57,879 bases of DNA, from the NCBI GenBank assembly GCA_934467415.1, contig CAKSLQ010000013.1:1-57879 (forward strand), read 5' to 3'. The notes beneath the pieces are model-generated. The model did no database searches. It was not told the DNA's origin and worked only from the letters and a program-made list of their open reading frames with translations. Position numbers and translations under genes: made by a program. Shown piece after piece: positions 22,519 to 30,095 of the stretch. Origin of the DNA: an uncultured Eubacteriales bacterium (lineage in GTDB: Bacteria; Bacillota; Clostridia; Oscillospirales; CAG-272). Within the stretch, counting starts at the first letter, position 1, and each line of letters starts with the position of its first letter.

Positions 22519-25143
22519 TTTATTCTTCTTTCTCTGCATCCACTTGACCAGCTCGACGAGCGGGATGGTGAGGAATGCGAGCGCGATGGCGACGAGGTAT
22601 TCGGGCAGCTCCACCGAGGTGAAGCCGAATGCGTTGGCCAAAAGCGGGATCTCGCAGACGGCGGTCGTCAGCACGAGGCTGGCGATGGCAGCGCCGTTCA
22701 GCAGCACGTTTGTGGACTTCAGCGAGATCAGCGAGCCGCGCTGCGAGCGCATGTTGAAGCTGTGGAAAATCTCCGCCATGCTCATCGTGAGGAATGCCAT
22801 CGTCATGCCGTCGGCGCTCTCGGTGATCTCCCAGAGACCGGACTCCATGAAGTGGCCGATGAAGTAGGACGCAATCGTCAGCGCCGAGATCATCAGCCCC
22901 TGGTAAGCGATGTCAACGCCCATGCCGCCCGCGAAGATGCCGGCCTTGGCGGGGCGCGGCTTGCGCTTCATGATGCCGGGCTCCGCCTTTTCCATGCCGA
23001 GCGCGAGGGCGGGGAAGCAGTCGGTTACGAGGTTGATCCAGAGCAGATGCACCGGCTCGAGGATCGTGAAGCCGAGCAGCGTGGAAACGAAGATGGACAG
23101 CACCTCGCTCATGTTGGAGCCGAGCAGGAACTGGATCGCCTTGCGGATGTTGTCGTAGATGCGGCGGCCTTCCTCGACCGCGCCCACAATGGTGGCGAAG
23201 TTGTCGTCGGCCAGCACCATGTCCGCCACGTTTTTCGTCACGTCCGTGCCGGTGATGCCCATGCCGATGCCGATGTCGGCCGACTTGATCGAGGGCGCGT
23301 CGTTCACGCCGTCGCCGGTCATCGCCGTGACATAGCCCGCGCCGCGCCATGCGTTGACGATGCGGGTCTTGTGCTCGGGCTGTACGCGCGCGTAGACCGC
23401 GATGTCCCGGAACACCTTTTCAAATTCCGCGTCGCTCATCGCCGACAGCTCCGCGCCGGTGATCGCGCGCTTGCCGCCCTCGAGAATGCCCAGCTCCTTT
23501 GCGATCGCCGTCGCCGTGTCGATGTGGTCGCCGGTGATCATGATCGCGCGGATGCCCGCGCGGTGGCATTCTTCGATTGCCGCCCCCACCTCGGGGCGCA
23601 CGGGGTCGATCATGCCGACCAGACCGACAAAGCAGAGCTCGTTTTCCAGCGTCTCCGGCTCGGTCGAGGCGGGCATACGGTCGTAGGTGCGCAGGGCGGC
23701 GGCCAGCACGCGCAGCGCGCGGTCGGCCATGCCCTTGTTGGCCGCGAGAATCTCGGCGCGCACGTTTTCGGTCATGGGCAGCTCGTGTCCGTCCCTGATG
23801 TAGCGTGTGCAGCGGCGCAGCACCTCGTCCGGCGCACCCTTGGTGTACTGTACGACCCTGCCGCCCGCTTTATGCAGGGTGGACATCATCTTGCGCATAC
23901 TGTCAAACGGCGCTTCGCCGACGCGGGGAAATTCGGTCTTCAGCGCGGTCTTTTTCAGCCCCAGCTTTGCCGCATAGGCCACCAGCGCCGCCTCGGTCGG
24001 CTCGCCGGTGACGCTGCCGTCGGCATTCAGCTCCGCGTCGGAGCAGAGCGCCATCGCCGAGGCCAGCAGGTTCTCATTTTCGCCGAAGTGATCCACCACG
24101 GTCATTTTGTTCTGCGTCAGCGTGCCGGTTTTGTCCGAGCAGATGATCTGCGCACAGCCCAGCGTCTCCACCGCGGTTAGGCGGCGGATGATGGCGTTGC
24201 GCTTTGACATGTTGGTCACGCCGATGGACAGCACCACGGTGACTACGGCGGCAAGGCCCTCGGGAATTGCCGCGACCGCCAGCGAGACCGCCACCATGAA
24301 GGCGTGCATCACGGTGTCAAAGCCGCGGCCGTAGCGCAGCAGCTGCACCGCGAAAATGACCGCGCAGATGCCGAGCACCATCCAGGTGAGGATCTTCGAA
24401 AGCTGCGTCAGCTTGATCTGGAGCGGCGTCTGCCCCTCCGAGGCGTTGGCCAGCGCGTCCGCGATCTTGCCCATCTCGGTGTCCATGCCGGTGGCCGTCA
24501 CGACAAAGCTGCCGCGGCCGTAGACCACCGTGCTGCCCATGTAGACCATGTTCTTGCGGTCGCCGAGCGGCACTTCCGCGCCGTCGCGCAGGTGGATGAT
24601 GTCGATGAACTTGTTCACCGGCACGCTCTCGCCGGTCAGCGCCGCTTCTTCGATCTTGAGGCTGGCGCTCTCAAGCAGACGGCCGTCCGCCGGGACGGCG
24701 TCGCCCGCCTCGAGCAGCACCACGTCGCCGACGACGAGGTCTTCGCTCTTGACCTGCACGACTGCGCCGCCGCGCAGGACCTTGGAGGTGGCCGCGCTCA
24801 TCTCCTGCAAGGCCTCGATCGCCTTCTCGGCCTTGCTCTCCTGATAGACGCCGAGCACGGCGTTGACGATAACGACAAAGAGGATGATAAACACGTCGGT
24901 GGGCGCTTCGCCCTCGTAGACCGAGGTCACGGCGCTGATGGCGGCGGCGGCCAGCAGGATGAGGATCATCGGGTCGGCCATCTGCATGAAGAACCGCTTG
25001 ATGAGCGAATCCTTCTTCGCGGCTTTCAGCTTGTTCTTGCCGTTCTTCGCCAGCCGCGCCTCCGCCTCGGCGGCGGAAAGCCCCTCCTCGGTTGCGGAGA
25101 CGGCGCGCAGGACGTCGTCTTTCTCGTCTGTGTAGAATTTCAT
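22516..25143 (-). CDS. P-type (P2A, SERCA/YoaB-like) cation ATPase, probably Mn2+ exporter
   Basis: Cation-transporting ATPase of 875 residues. Visible parts: N-terminal cation ATPase domain, TGES actuator loop, PEGL in M4, DKTGTLTQN phosphorylation site, TGDGVNDAPS hinge, and ten predicted TM helices. The Ca-site positions of SERCA are mostly kept (PEGL Glu, NMSE in M5, NLVTD in M6, Glu in M8). Family naming would say Ca2+, but the leader is a Mn2+-sensing yybP-ykoY riboswitch, and similar ATPases under this switch (L. lactis YoaB, pneumococcal MgtA) export Mn2+. I infer Mn2+ (perhaps also Ca2+) efflux. SD AAGGAG precedes the ATG. Confidence 0.92.
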   Translation of the reverse strand: MKFYTDEKDDVLRAVSATEEGLSAAEAEARLAKNGKNKLKAAKKDSLIKRFFMQMADPMILILLAAAAISAVTSVYEGEAPTDVFIILFVVIVNAVLGVYQESKAEKAIEALQEMSAATSKVLRGGAVVQVKSEDLVVGDVVLLEAGDAVPADGRLLESASLKIEEAALTGESVPVNKFIDIIHLRDGAEVPLGDRKNMVYMGSTVVYGRGSFVVTATGMDTEMGKIADALANASEGQTPLQIKLTQLSKILTWMVLGICAVIFAVQLLRYGRGFDTVMHAFMVAVSLAVAAIPEGLAAVVTVVLSIGVTNMSKRNAIIRRLTAVETLGCAQIICSDKTGTLTQNKMTVVDHFGENENLLASAMALCSDAELNADGSVTGEPTEAALVAYAAKLGLKKTALKTEFPRVGEAPFDSMRKMMSTLHKAGGRVVQYTKGAPDEVLRRCTRYIRDGHELPMTENVRAEILAANKGMADRALRVLAAALRTYDRMPASTEPETLENELCFVGLVGMIDPVRPEVGAAIEECHRAGIRAIMITGDHIDTATAIAKELGILEGGKRAITGAELSAMSDAEFEKVFRDIAVYARVQPEHKTRIVNAWRGAGYVTAMTGDGVNDAPSIKSADIGIGMGITGTDVTKNVADMVLADDNFATIVGAVEEGRRIYDNIRKAIQFLLGSNMSEVLSIFVSTLLGFTILEPVHLLWINLVTDCFPALALGMEKAEPGIMKRKPRPAKAGIFAGGMGVDIAYQGLMISALTIASYFIGHFMESGLWEITESADGMTMAFLTMSMAEIFHSFNMRSQRGSLISLKSTNVLLNGAAIASLVLTTAVCEIPLLANAFGFTSVELPEYLVAIALAFLTIPLVELVKWMQRKKNK

Positions 25144-25186
25144 GGAAACTCCTTCTTCTTGGTTTCAATACATCAATATTATATAT

Positions 25187-25225
25187 AAAAAAACTCACGG
25201 ATAGACATCTTGTCTACCCATGAGT
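25187..25225 (-). terminator. Riboswitch-controlled terminator
   Basis: On the minus strand ACTCATGGGTAGACA and TGTCTATCCGTGAGT pair fully (two G-U) around an AGA loop and are followed by seven T residues. The 5' arm contains the 3' strand of the aptamer P1 helix (CTCATGG), and the 3' arm repeats the P1 5' strand (CCGTGAG). Ligand-stabilised P1 would therefore prevent this terminator: an ON switch. Confidence 0.92.
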
Positions 25226-25306
25226 CTTGTCATTTCATTCGTGCCAGACCGTATGCGGTCGGTTGTTGGCATTGGAAGCGCTTGCGCGCAGACTACTCCC
25301 TCACGG
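25218..25306 (-). ncRNA. yybP-ykoY manganese riboswitch aptamer
   Basis: Minus-strand leader RNA. P1 is CCGTGAG/CTCATGG (seven pairs). The junction has the hallmark GGAGTAG on the 5' side and CAAGA on the 3' side, flanking a short GTC/GAC helix, as in yybP-ykoY RNAs. Inside are the hairpins GCGC-GCAA-GCGC and TGCCA...TGGCA enclosing GACCG-CATA-CGGTC. The class binds Mn2+ (known for the family). It starts about five bases from the predicted transcript start and ends in the terminator helix, directly upstream of the P-type ATPase gene. Confidence 0.9.
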
Positions 25307-25317
25307 AATGTTCAAAT

Positions 25318-25346
25318 AGTATAGCATATGTCCGCGGCCTTGTCAA
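25318..25346 (-). promoter_or_regulatory. Sigma-A promoter of the riboswitch-ATPase unit
   Basis: Minus-strand TTGACA (25346-25341) and TATACT (25323-25318), 17 bases apart with a TG one base before the -10. It lies 20 bases beyond the tdk stop, so the ATPase has its own start of transcription. Confidence 0.85.
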
Positions 25347-25365
25347 GGGTGCGCGGGGATTTTCA

Positions 25366-25974
25366 TCATTTTTCGGCAGCGTGCGTGCGCGCATAGTAGC
25401 AGCGGTAGCACATGCCGACGTACTTGTCGTTGCCGCCGAGGCAGACCTGGTCGCCCTCGGTGATGATGTTGCCCGCCGCGTCGAGACGCGCGTTGACGGT
25501 CGCCTTGCGGCCGCAGCGGCAGATGGATTTGATCTCCGAGATGCTGTCCGCGATCTCAAACAGGCGTTTGCTGCCCGGGAACATCAGCGTCTGAAAATCG
25601 GCGCGCAGGCCGAAGCAGAGCACCGGCAGATCGAAGTGATCCACGATGTATTTCAGCTGCTCCACCTGCTTTCCCGTGAGGAACTGGCATTCGTCGCAGA
25701 TGATGACGTCCGTGGGAATGCGCCCCTCGCGCGCCGTGAACAGCTCGATGAGGTCGTCGTCCTCCGCAATGGCGTCAGCGGGGGCGGCGAGGCCGATGCG
25801 GCTCTTCGCCTCGGTGATGCGGCGGCCGTTTTCGATGCGGTCGTCCCGCGTGTCGATGGCGGGCTTGATGAGCCAGACCGTCTTGTCCTTTTCCTCATAG
25901 TTGAACTTGGTCATCAGCGCCTGCGCGGTCTTGGAACTTCCCATCGCGCCGAACTTGAAATACAGCTTTGCCAT
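25366..25974 (-). CDS. tdk: Thymidine kinase (type II)
   Basis: Salvage enzyme that phosphorylates thymidine. The 202-residue protein has the P-loop GAMGSSKT (9-16), the Walker B/catalytic region VIICDECQFL, the lasso-side zinc cysteines CRCG and CYRC, and the substrate loop near LGGNDKYVGMCYRC. SD AAAGGAG is clear. It starts 24 bases after the rsmA stop, suggesting an rsmA-tdk operon. Confidence 0.95.
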   Translation of the reverse strand: MAKLYFKFGAMGSSKTAQALMTKFNYEEKDKTVWLIKPAIDTRDDRIENGRRITEAKSRIGLAAPADAIAEDDDLIELFTAREGRIPTDVIICDECQFLTGKQVEQLKYIVDHFDLPVLCFGLRADFQTLMFPGSKRLFEIADSISEIKSICRCGRKATVNARLDAAGNIITEGDQVCLGGNDKYVGMCYRCYYARTHAAEK

Positions 25975-25998
25975 GGCAATCTCCTTTCGGATGTGAAT

Positions 25999-26862
25999 TT
26001 ATGCGAGCAGGGGGAGAAGCGCGTCCGCCAGCGCCGCAAATTCGGCGGTCGAGAGCTTTTCGCCGCGGATGCGCGCGTCATGTCCGCAGGATGTGACGGC
26101 GGCGGACAGCGCCTCCTTCGGCACTTCGGGGAAGGCGGCGGACAGCGCGTTTGTCAGCGTCTTGCGCCGCTGGCCGAACGCCGCGCGGATCACCCGGAAG
26201 AACAGCTCGGGGCTTTGCGGCCTGACGGGCTTGTCCCGCCACAGGTCGATGCGCACCACGGCGGAGTCCACCTTCGGCGCGGGCATGAAGTTGCCCGCCG
26301 TGACCGTGAACAGCTTTCGCGGCGCGCCGTAGTAGCAGAGCGCCGCGGTGATCGCGCCGTAATCCGCGCTTCCCGGCGCCGCGCACAGGCGGTCGGCCAC
26401 CTCGCGCTGCACCATGACCGTGATGCTGTCGAAGGGGTAGCCGCATTCCACAAGGCGCATGAGGATCGGCGTGGTGATATAATAAGGGAGGTTGGCGCAG
26501 ACCGAGACGCGCTCGCCCGCCGCCTTTTCGGCAAGGACCCGGGCAAGATCGACCTTGAGGATGTCCTCGTTGATGACCTCGACGTTTGCAAACGAGCCGA
26601 GCGTGTAATGCAGCACCGGGATGAGCGTCTTGTCGATCTCGAAGGCGATGACGCGCTTGAAGCGCTTCGCCAGCTCGGCCGTCAGACAGCCAATGCCGGG
26701 GCCGATCTCCACGATCACGCTGTCCCGGTCGTCGCAGCAGGCGTCGGCGATGCCCTCGGGGATCGCCGCATTGATGAGAAAATTCTGCCCGAAGCCTTTC
26801 TTGGTTCCGGTGCCGAACGCCGCCAGGATATCCCGGACGGTGCGTATGTCACATAAATTCAT
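25999..26862 (-). CDS. rsmA: 16S rRNA dimethyladenosine transferase RsmA/KsgA
   Basis: SAM-dependent dimethylation of two adenines in helix 45 of 16S rRNA, late in 30S assembly. The 287 residues have the KKGFGQNFL start, SAM motif VEIGPGIGCLT, acidic FEID and the catalytic NLPYYI. The SD is AGAGGT. Only 49 bases separate it from the divergent tRNA gene. Confidence 0.95.
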   Translation of the reverse strand: MNLCDIRTVRDILAAFGTGTKKGFGQNFLINAAIPEGIADACCDDRDSVIVEIGPGIGCLTAELAKRFKRVIAFEIDKTLIPVLHYTLGSFANVEVINEDILKVDLARVLAEKAAGERVSVCANLPYYITTPILMRLVECGYPFDSITVMVQREVADRLCAAPGSADYGAITAALCYYGAPRKLFTVTAGNFMPAPKVDSAVVRIDLWRDKPVRPQSPELFFRVIRAAFGQRRKTLTNALSAAFPEVPKEALSAAVTSCGHDARIRGEKLSTAEFAALADALLPLLA

Positions 26863-26872
26863 AAAATACCTC

Positions 26873-26902
26873 TTGACAAAACGGTATGCGATGTTGTATA
26901 AT
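26873..26902 (+). promoter_or_regulatory. Sigma-A promoter of tRNA-Thr
   Basis: TTGACA (26873-26878) and TATAAT (26897-26902) with an 18-base spacer; the tRNA begins nine bases after the -10. Confidence 0.85.
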
Positions 26903-26911
26903 AAAACGCGT

Positions 26912-26987
26912 GCTGGTATGGCTCAGTTGGTAGAGCAGTTGATTCGTAATCAACAGGTCGCCGGTTCAAGTCCGGCTACCAGCTCCA
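26912..26987 (+). tRNA. tRNA-Thr (anticodon CGT)
   Basis: A 76-base cloverleaf: acceptor GCTGGTA/TACCAGC, D-arm GCTC/GAGC, anticodon stem GTTGA/TCAAC with loop TTCGTAA (anticodon CGT, reads ACG), T-arm GCCGG-TTCAAGT-CCGGC, discriminator T and an encoded CCA. Confidence 0.97.
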
Positions 26988-26991
26988 ACCG

Positions 26992-27018
26992 AAAAACCTC
27001 GCTCCGGCGGGGTTTTTT
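26992..27018 (+). terminator. Terminator after tRNA-Thr
   Basis: AACCTCGC-TCCG-GCGGGGTT with one G-U pair, preceded by an A tract and followed by TTTTTT. Confidence 0.88.
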
Positions 27019-27159
27019 CGCTATATTCCGCAAGCTGTGCCGTGCAGACGGACATACCGTGCAGAGGACATACCGTAAAACAGTATATCACAACCGGGGG
27101 TCGTATGCAAGACACAGTCTGCACGAATTTCGACTTTGCGTTCTGATGGGGGTGCTTTC

Positions 27160-27582
27160 ATGGCGGTTTCACTCGGCGAGATCAAGAAGATGTGCAAGGA
27201 AAAGGGCGACGGCTTCCGCGCGTCGAGCCTCTTTGGCATCAGCAAAAACGACAGCGGCAGGTACGACTTTGCGGTCACGACGGCGGACGCCGTCTACGCC
27301 GTCAAGGTGCTGACGGTGGGCGGGGACGCGCAGCGGGTCTATTTCTACCGCGACCGCGGCTATTTCACCGTCATGACCGGGAGCGGCGACGCGGACTTCA
27401 TGTGGGTGCGGCCGAACTTCCCGGAGACCGAGGACGGCAAGCCCTGTACGCCGGTGCTGCTCCTTGACGAGCAGGTTCCCGCGCTCGAGATCGGCCGCGG
27501 CAGCGCCACGACGGTGACGGCCGGCGCGCGCGTGTTCGACTGCCGGGTCTACACGCCCGCCGCATTCGCAAAGCTGCTGTAA
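27160..27582 (+). CDS. Hypothetical protein upstream of radC
   Basis: A 140-residue protein I do not recognise. The ATG at 27160 (MAVSLGEIKKMCKEKGDGF) follows GGGGGTG; a TTG start 24 bases earlier is possible but unlikely. It is predicted soluble, with alternating beta-like stretches (YDFAVTTADAVYAVKVLTV, RVYFYRDRGYFTVM) and no TM helix, signal or catalytic motif. The stop is two bases before radC, so the two are probably cotranscribed. Before it (27019-27159) there is an imperfect 16-base direct repeat (GCAGACGGACATACCGT, GCAGAGGACATACCGT) and nothing else clear. Confidence 0.75.
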   Translation: MAVSLGEIKKMCKEKGDGFRASSLFGISKNDSGRYDFAVTTADAVYAVKVLTVGGDAQRVYFYRDRGYFTVMTGSGDADFMWVRPNFPETEDGKPCTPVLLLDEQVPALEIGRGSATTVTAGARVFDCRVYTPAAFAKLL

Positions 27583-27584
27583 CC

Positions 27585-28316
27585 ATGGCTGAGACAAATC
27601 CCAAGCATCCGCACGGCGGTCACCGCGCGCGGCTGAAGGAGCGGTTCCTCCGCGAGGGGCTCGGCGGCTTCGAGAAGCACAACATACTCGAGCTGCTGCT
27701 GTTCTTCGGCATCCCGCAGCGGGACACCAATCCGATCGCCCATGCGCTGCTCAAACGCTTCGGCTCGCTGTCCGGCGTGTTTGAGGCCTCGGTCGAGGAG
27801 CTCTGCACGGTGGACGGTGTCAGCGAGCATACCGCAACGCTGCTCAAGCTGATTCCGGAAGTCAACCGCGCCGTGCTCTGCGAGGCGCGCGACTCGGATA
27901 AACGCTATGATACGCTCAACAAGATAGGCGAGCTGCTTCTGCGCTATTATGCCGGGCTGACGGTCGAGACCGTGACCTTGCTGCTGCTCGACAACAGCGA
28001 CCGCGTCATTGATCTGGTCAAAATCTGCGACGGCTCGGTCAATCGCGTGCAGTTCGACACGCGCAAACTGGTCGAACAGGCGCTGCGCCCGCGCGTGTCG
28101 CGCGTTGTGCTCGCGCACAATCATCCGAACGGCACGGCCGTTCCCTCAGCGGAGGATATGGAGACGACCGCCGCGGTGGCAGGTGCGTTCCGCACGGTCA
28201 ACGTGGAGTTTCTCGAGCATCTGCTGATCGCCGGGGATCGGTTTGAACCGCTGCTCTCCAAGTGCCAGGGCATCTTCTGGAGCCGCCGCCGCTCCCGCGC
28301 CTTCTATGAGAACTGA
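27585..28316 (+). CDS. radC: RadC/JAB-domain protein
   Basis: Putative JAMM-type protein, annotated historically as a DNA repair protein; the function is unsettled. The 243-residue protein has an N-terminal UPF0758 helix-hairpin-helix region (RLKERFLREGLGGFEKHNILELLLFF) and a JAB domain with the metal-binding HNHPNG-x4-PSAED motif followed by LEHLLIAGDRF. Translation is probably coupled to the preceding gene. A terminator follows. Confidence 0.92.
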   Translation: MAETNPKHPHGGHRARLKERFLREGLGGFEKHNILELLLFFGIPQRDTNPIAHALLKRFGSLSGVFEASVEELCTVDGVSEHTATLLKLIPEVNRAVLCEARDSDKRYDTLNKIGELLLRYYAGLTVETVTLLLLDNSDRVIDLVKICDGSVNRVQFDTRKLVEQALRPRVSRVVLAHNHPNGTAVPSAEDMETTAAVAGAFRTVNVEFLEHLLIAGDRFEPLLSKCQGIFWSRRRSRAFYEN

Positions 28317-28319
28317 ATG

Positions 28320-28350
28320 AAAAAGGCTTCCCCGTGGGAAGCCTTTTTTG
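28320..28350 (+). terminator. Terminator after radC
   Basis: AAGGCTTCCC-CGT-GGGAAGCCTT, a perfect 10-bp stem followed by TTTTTT. Confidence 0.92.
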
Positions 28351-28373
28351 CGACAGTGCGGCGCCTGCCGCGC

Positions 28374-28408
28374 AAAAAAAGAGGAACGGACGCGCCGTTC
28401 CTCTTTTT
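28374..28408. terminator. Bidirectional terminator after the binding-protein gene
   Basis: GAGGAACGG-ACGCG-CCGTTCCTC flanked by A7 on the left and T5 on the right. It ends the minus-strand lipoprotein transcript 12 bases after its stop. Confidence 0.9.
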
Positions 28409-28420
28409 GTTTCATTTGGA

Positions 28421-29905
28421 TTACTTCTCGGCGACCCACTGATCGACAGCCTTGCCGTAGTATTCGTTGATGACCTTGAGCAGCGCGGTTGCCGCGTTCT
28501 TGTAGGAGTCATACATCGAAGCAAAGTTGCGGTCGAAGCTGCGGACCATCAGAATCAGCTGCTTGTTGTAGGGGCCGATCTGATAGTAGTAGCCGATATC
28601 GAAGACCAGGGTGTCGAGGATGATCTCGACCATGGCCTCGGATTCTTCGTCACGCGCGGACTGACCGATCAGCGTGACATCGTAGTATGCGGGCAGAACA
28701 ATCTTCTGACCGTAGTATGCCAGCGCCTCGGTGATCGTGCCGGTGCGCTCCACGTCGTCCTGAATCAGCGGGACGCAGATGAACTGCGAGTTGTAGGGCG
28801 CAACAGTGTGGTAGTAGCTGTCCTGCGAGGTGTTCAGCTTCGGATAGGGAAGAATACCGAAGTCGCTCTCCATCTCGCGGAAGGTCGGCATGTTGCCGAG
28901 CAGCGAGGTCCAGAAGAGCGCCTGGTCGTTCTGCCACATGGGCGCGCCGGACTTGATGTTTCTCTGATATGTAAAGGAGTACTGCGTGTCGTAGGCGATG
29001 TCGAAGTACTTTTCGAGCGCGGCGACCGTGGTCTCGTTGTACAGCGTCAGCTCGATCTGGCCGTCTGCATTGATCGTGCAGCAGCGCTGACCGGCGGCGT
29101 TGACAATACCGACGACCGAGTCGTCCCAGACGAGCAGACCGAAGCGGTCGTTCTCATTCATCGTGCCGTCCTGATTGAGGTCTTCGGTGACCGTCTTGCA
29201 GAGCGCGCCGAAGGTGTCGAACGTCCAGTTGCCGTCTTCCACCAGCTTATAGGGGTTTTCAAGGTCATAGTTCTTGATGAGCTGCTTGTTGAACATCAGG
29301 CAGAAGGTTGCGTCGTTGTCCGAGCAGGTGATGTCGCCCGTCGTGAAGAACATAACGTCGCGGACCGAGAGGCTCTCGTTGGCCTTCTGGTCCCACCAGG
29401 ACTTCGAGAGGTCGATGCCCGGGACGGAATTGAGGTCGTAGAGGAGACCGCTGTAGGCAAGGACGGATACGTCATAGCCTGCGATCAGCGCGAGGTCGTA
29501 GGTGCAGTCGCCCGAGTTGACGCTCTGGTTTACGGCCATGTAGCCGGGACCGCCGCCCGAGGAATACGCGCGCTTGATCTCTTCGTTGATTTTGATCTTG
29601 TAGTCGTCCTGCACCTTGATCTTGCGCTTGTACTGTGCGCTGGCAAGCGGCAGGGCAGAGTCCTCGTCAAAGGCAAAATCGTTGTAGGCGGCGTTGCCGG
29701 CGGACAGCACATTGAAATCATCTCCGCCGTAGTCCGCGGTCAGCGGAACACCGAGGGTCTCCTCCGCAGGCGTGGACGCCGCGGTGACGGACGCATCCGA
29801 GCTCGAGACATCCGGCTTCTCTTTCTCGCCGCAGGCGGCAAACATGGGACAGAGCATCAGCGCGGCAAGCGCCAGTGCGGTGAACCGTTTCAGTTTCATG
29901 TTCAT
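28421..29905 (-). CDS. Extracellular solute-binding lipoprotein (carbohydrate ABC type)
   Basis: Lipid-anchored binding protein, 494 residues, similar in layout to sugar ABC transporter receptors. The start at 29905 (MNMKLKRFTALALAAL) has AAAGGAG eight bases upstream; the open frame extends further but without an SD. The signal peptide ends in a lipobox-like FAAC with Cys25, followed by a Ser/Thr-rich linker. One Ca-binding-like loop, DLNQDGTMNEND, is visible in the middle. No permease or ATPase genes are adjacent, so it either serves a distant transporter or acts as a sensor. It is divergent from a regulator that has a similar type of sensor fold. The ligand is unknown. Confidence 0.87.
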   Translation of the reverse strand: MNMKLKRFTALALAALMLCPMFAACGEKEKPDVSSSDASVTAASTPAEETLGVPLTADYGGDDFNVLSAGNAAYNDFAFDEDSALPLASAQYKRKIKVQDDYKIKINEEIKRAYSSGGGPGYMAVNQSVNSGDCTYDLALIAGYDVSVLAYSGLLYDLNSVPGIDLSKSWWDQKANESLSVRDVMFFTTGDITCSDNDATFCLMFNKQLIKNYDLENPYKLVEDGNWTFDTFGALCKTVTEDLNQDGTMNENDRFGLLVWDDSVVGIVNAAGQRCCTINADGQIELTLYNETTVAALEKYFDIAYDTQYSFTYQRNIKSGAPMWQNDQALFWTSLLGNMPTFREMESDFGILPYPKLNTSQDSYYHTVAPYNSQFICVPLIQDDVERTGTITEALAYYGQKIVLPAYYDVTLIGQSARDEESEAMVEIILDTLVFDIGYYYQIGPYNKQLILMVRSFDRNFASMYDSYKNAATALLKVINEYYGKAVDQWVAEK

Positions 29906-29950
29906 GAACAAAACTCCTTTCGTTTTTGCGGGGGCATTTGTAACATTTTT

Positions 29951-29979
29951 ATTATAATACATCAGGGTAAACCTTTCAA
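29951..29979 (-). promoter_or_regulatory. Sigma-A promoter of the binding-protein gene
   Basis: Minus-strand TTGAAA (29979-29974) and TATAAT (29956-29951), 17 bases apart. Confidence 0.8.
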
Positions 29980-30018
29980 TCCCAAAAAAATAATCCAAAA
30001 TAATTTTTTTTTGCGGGG
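29980..30018. promoter_or_regulatory. A/T-rich dyad between divergent promoters, candidate operator
   Basis: Lying exactly between the two -35 boxes, the segment reads TCCCAAAAAAATAA, then TCCAAAA, then TAATTTTTTTTGCGGGGA: an imperfect inverted repeat. It is a reasonable place for the divergent regulator to act, but no binding motif is known. Confidence 0.4.
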
Positions 30019-30019
30019 A

Positions 30020-30048
30020 TTGACCGCCGCGCCGCGTTGTGATACAAT
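30020..30048 (+). promoter_or_regulatory. Sigma-A promoter of the divergent regulator
   Basis: TTGACC (30020-30025) and TACAAT (30043-30048), 17 bases apart, about 48 bases before the regulator start. Confidence 0.75.
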
Positions 30049-30095
30049 AAATGATGTAAGATTTCCGTCATTTTTCGGGTTCGGAGGTGAAGAAA

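Noticed and set aside
25210..26856. Plus-strand 548-codon frame across the riboswitch, tdk and rsmA
   Set aside because: It runs antisense to two clear genes and through the structured leader; no protein family is recognised.
27105..27146. 13-residue leader peptide ORF (MQDTVCTNFDFAF) before the unknown gene
   Set aside because: It has an SD-like GGGGGT, but no runs of regulatory codons and no attenuator hairpin, so chance is likely.
30087..30095. GTG start for the C-terminal-HTH regulator
   Set aside because: This GTG overlaps the GGAGG that serves the ATG at 30096.
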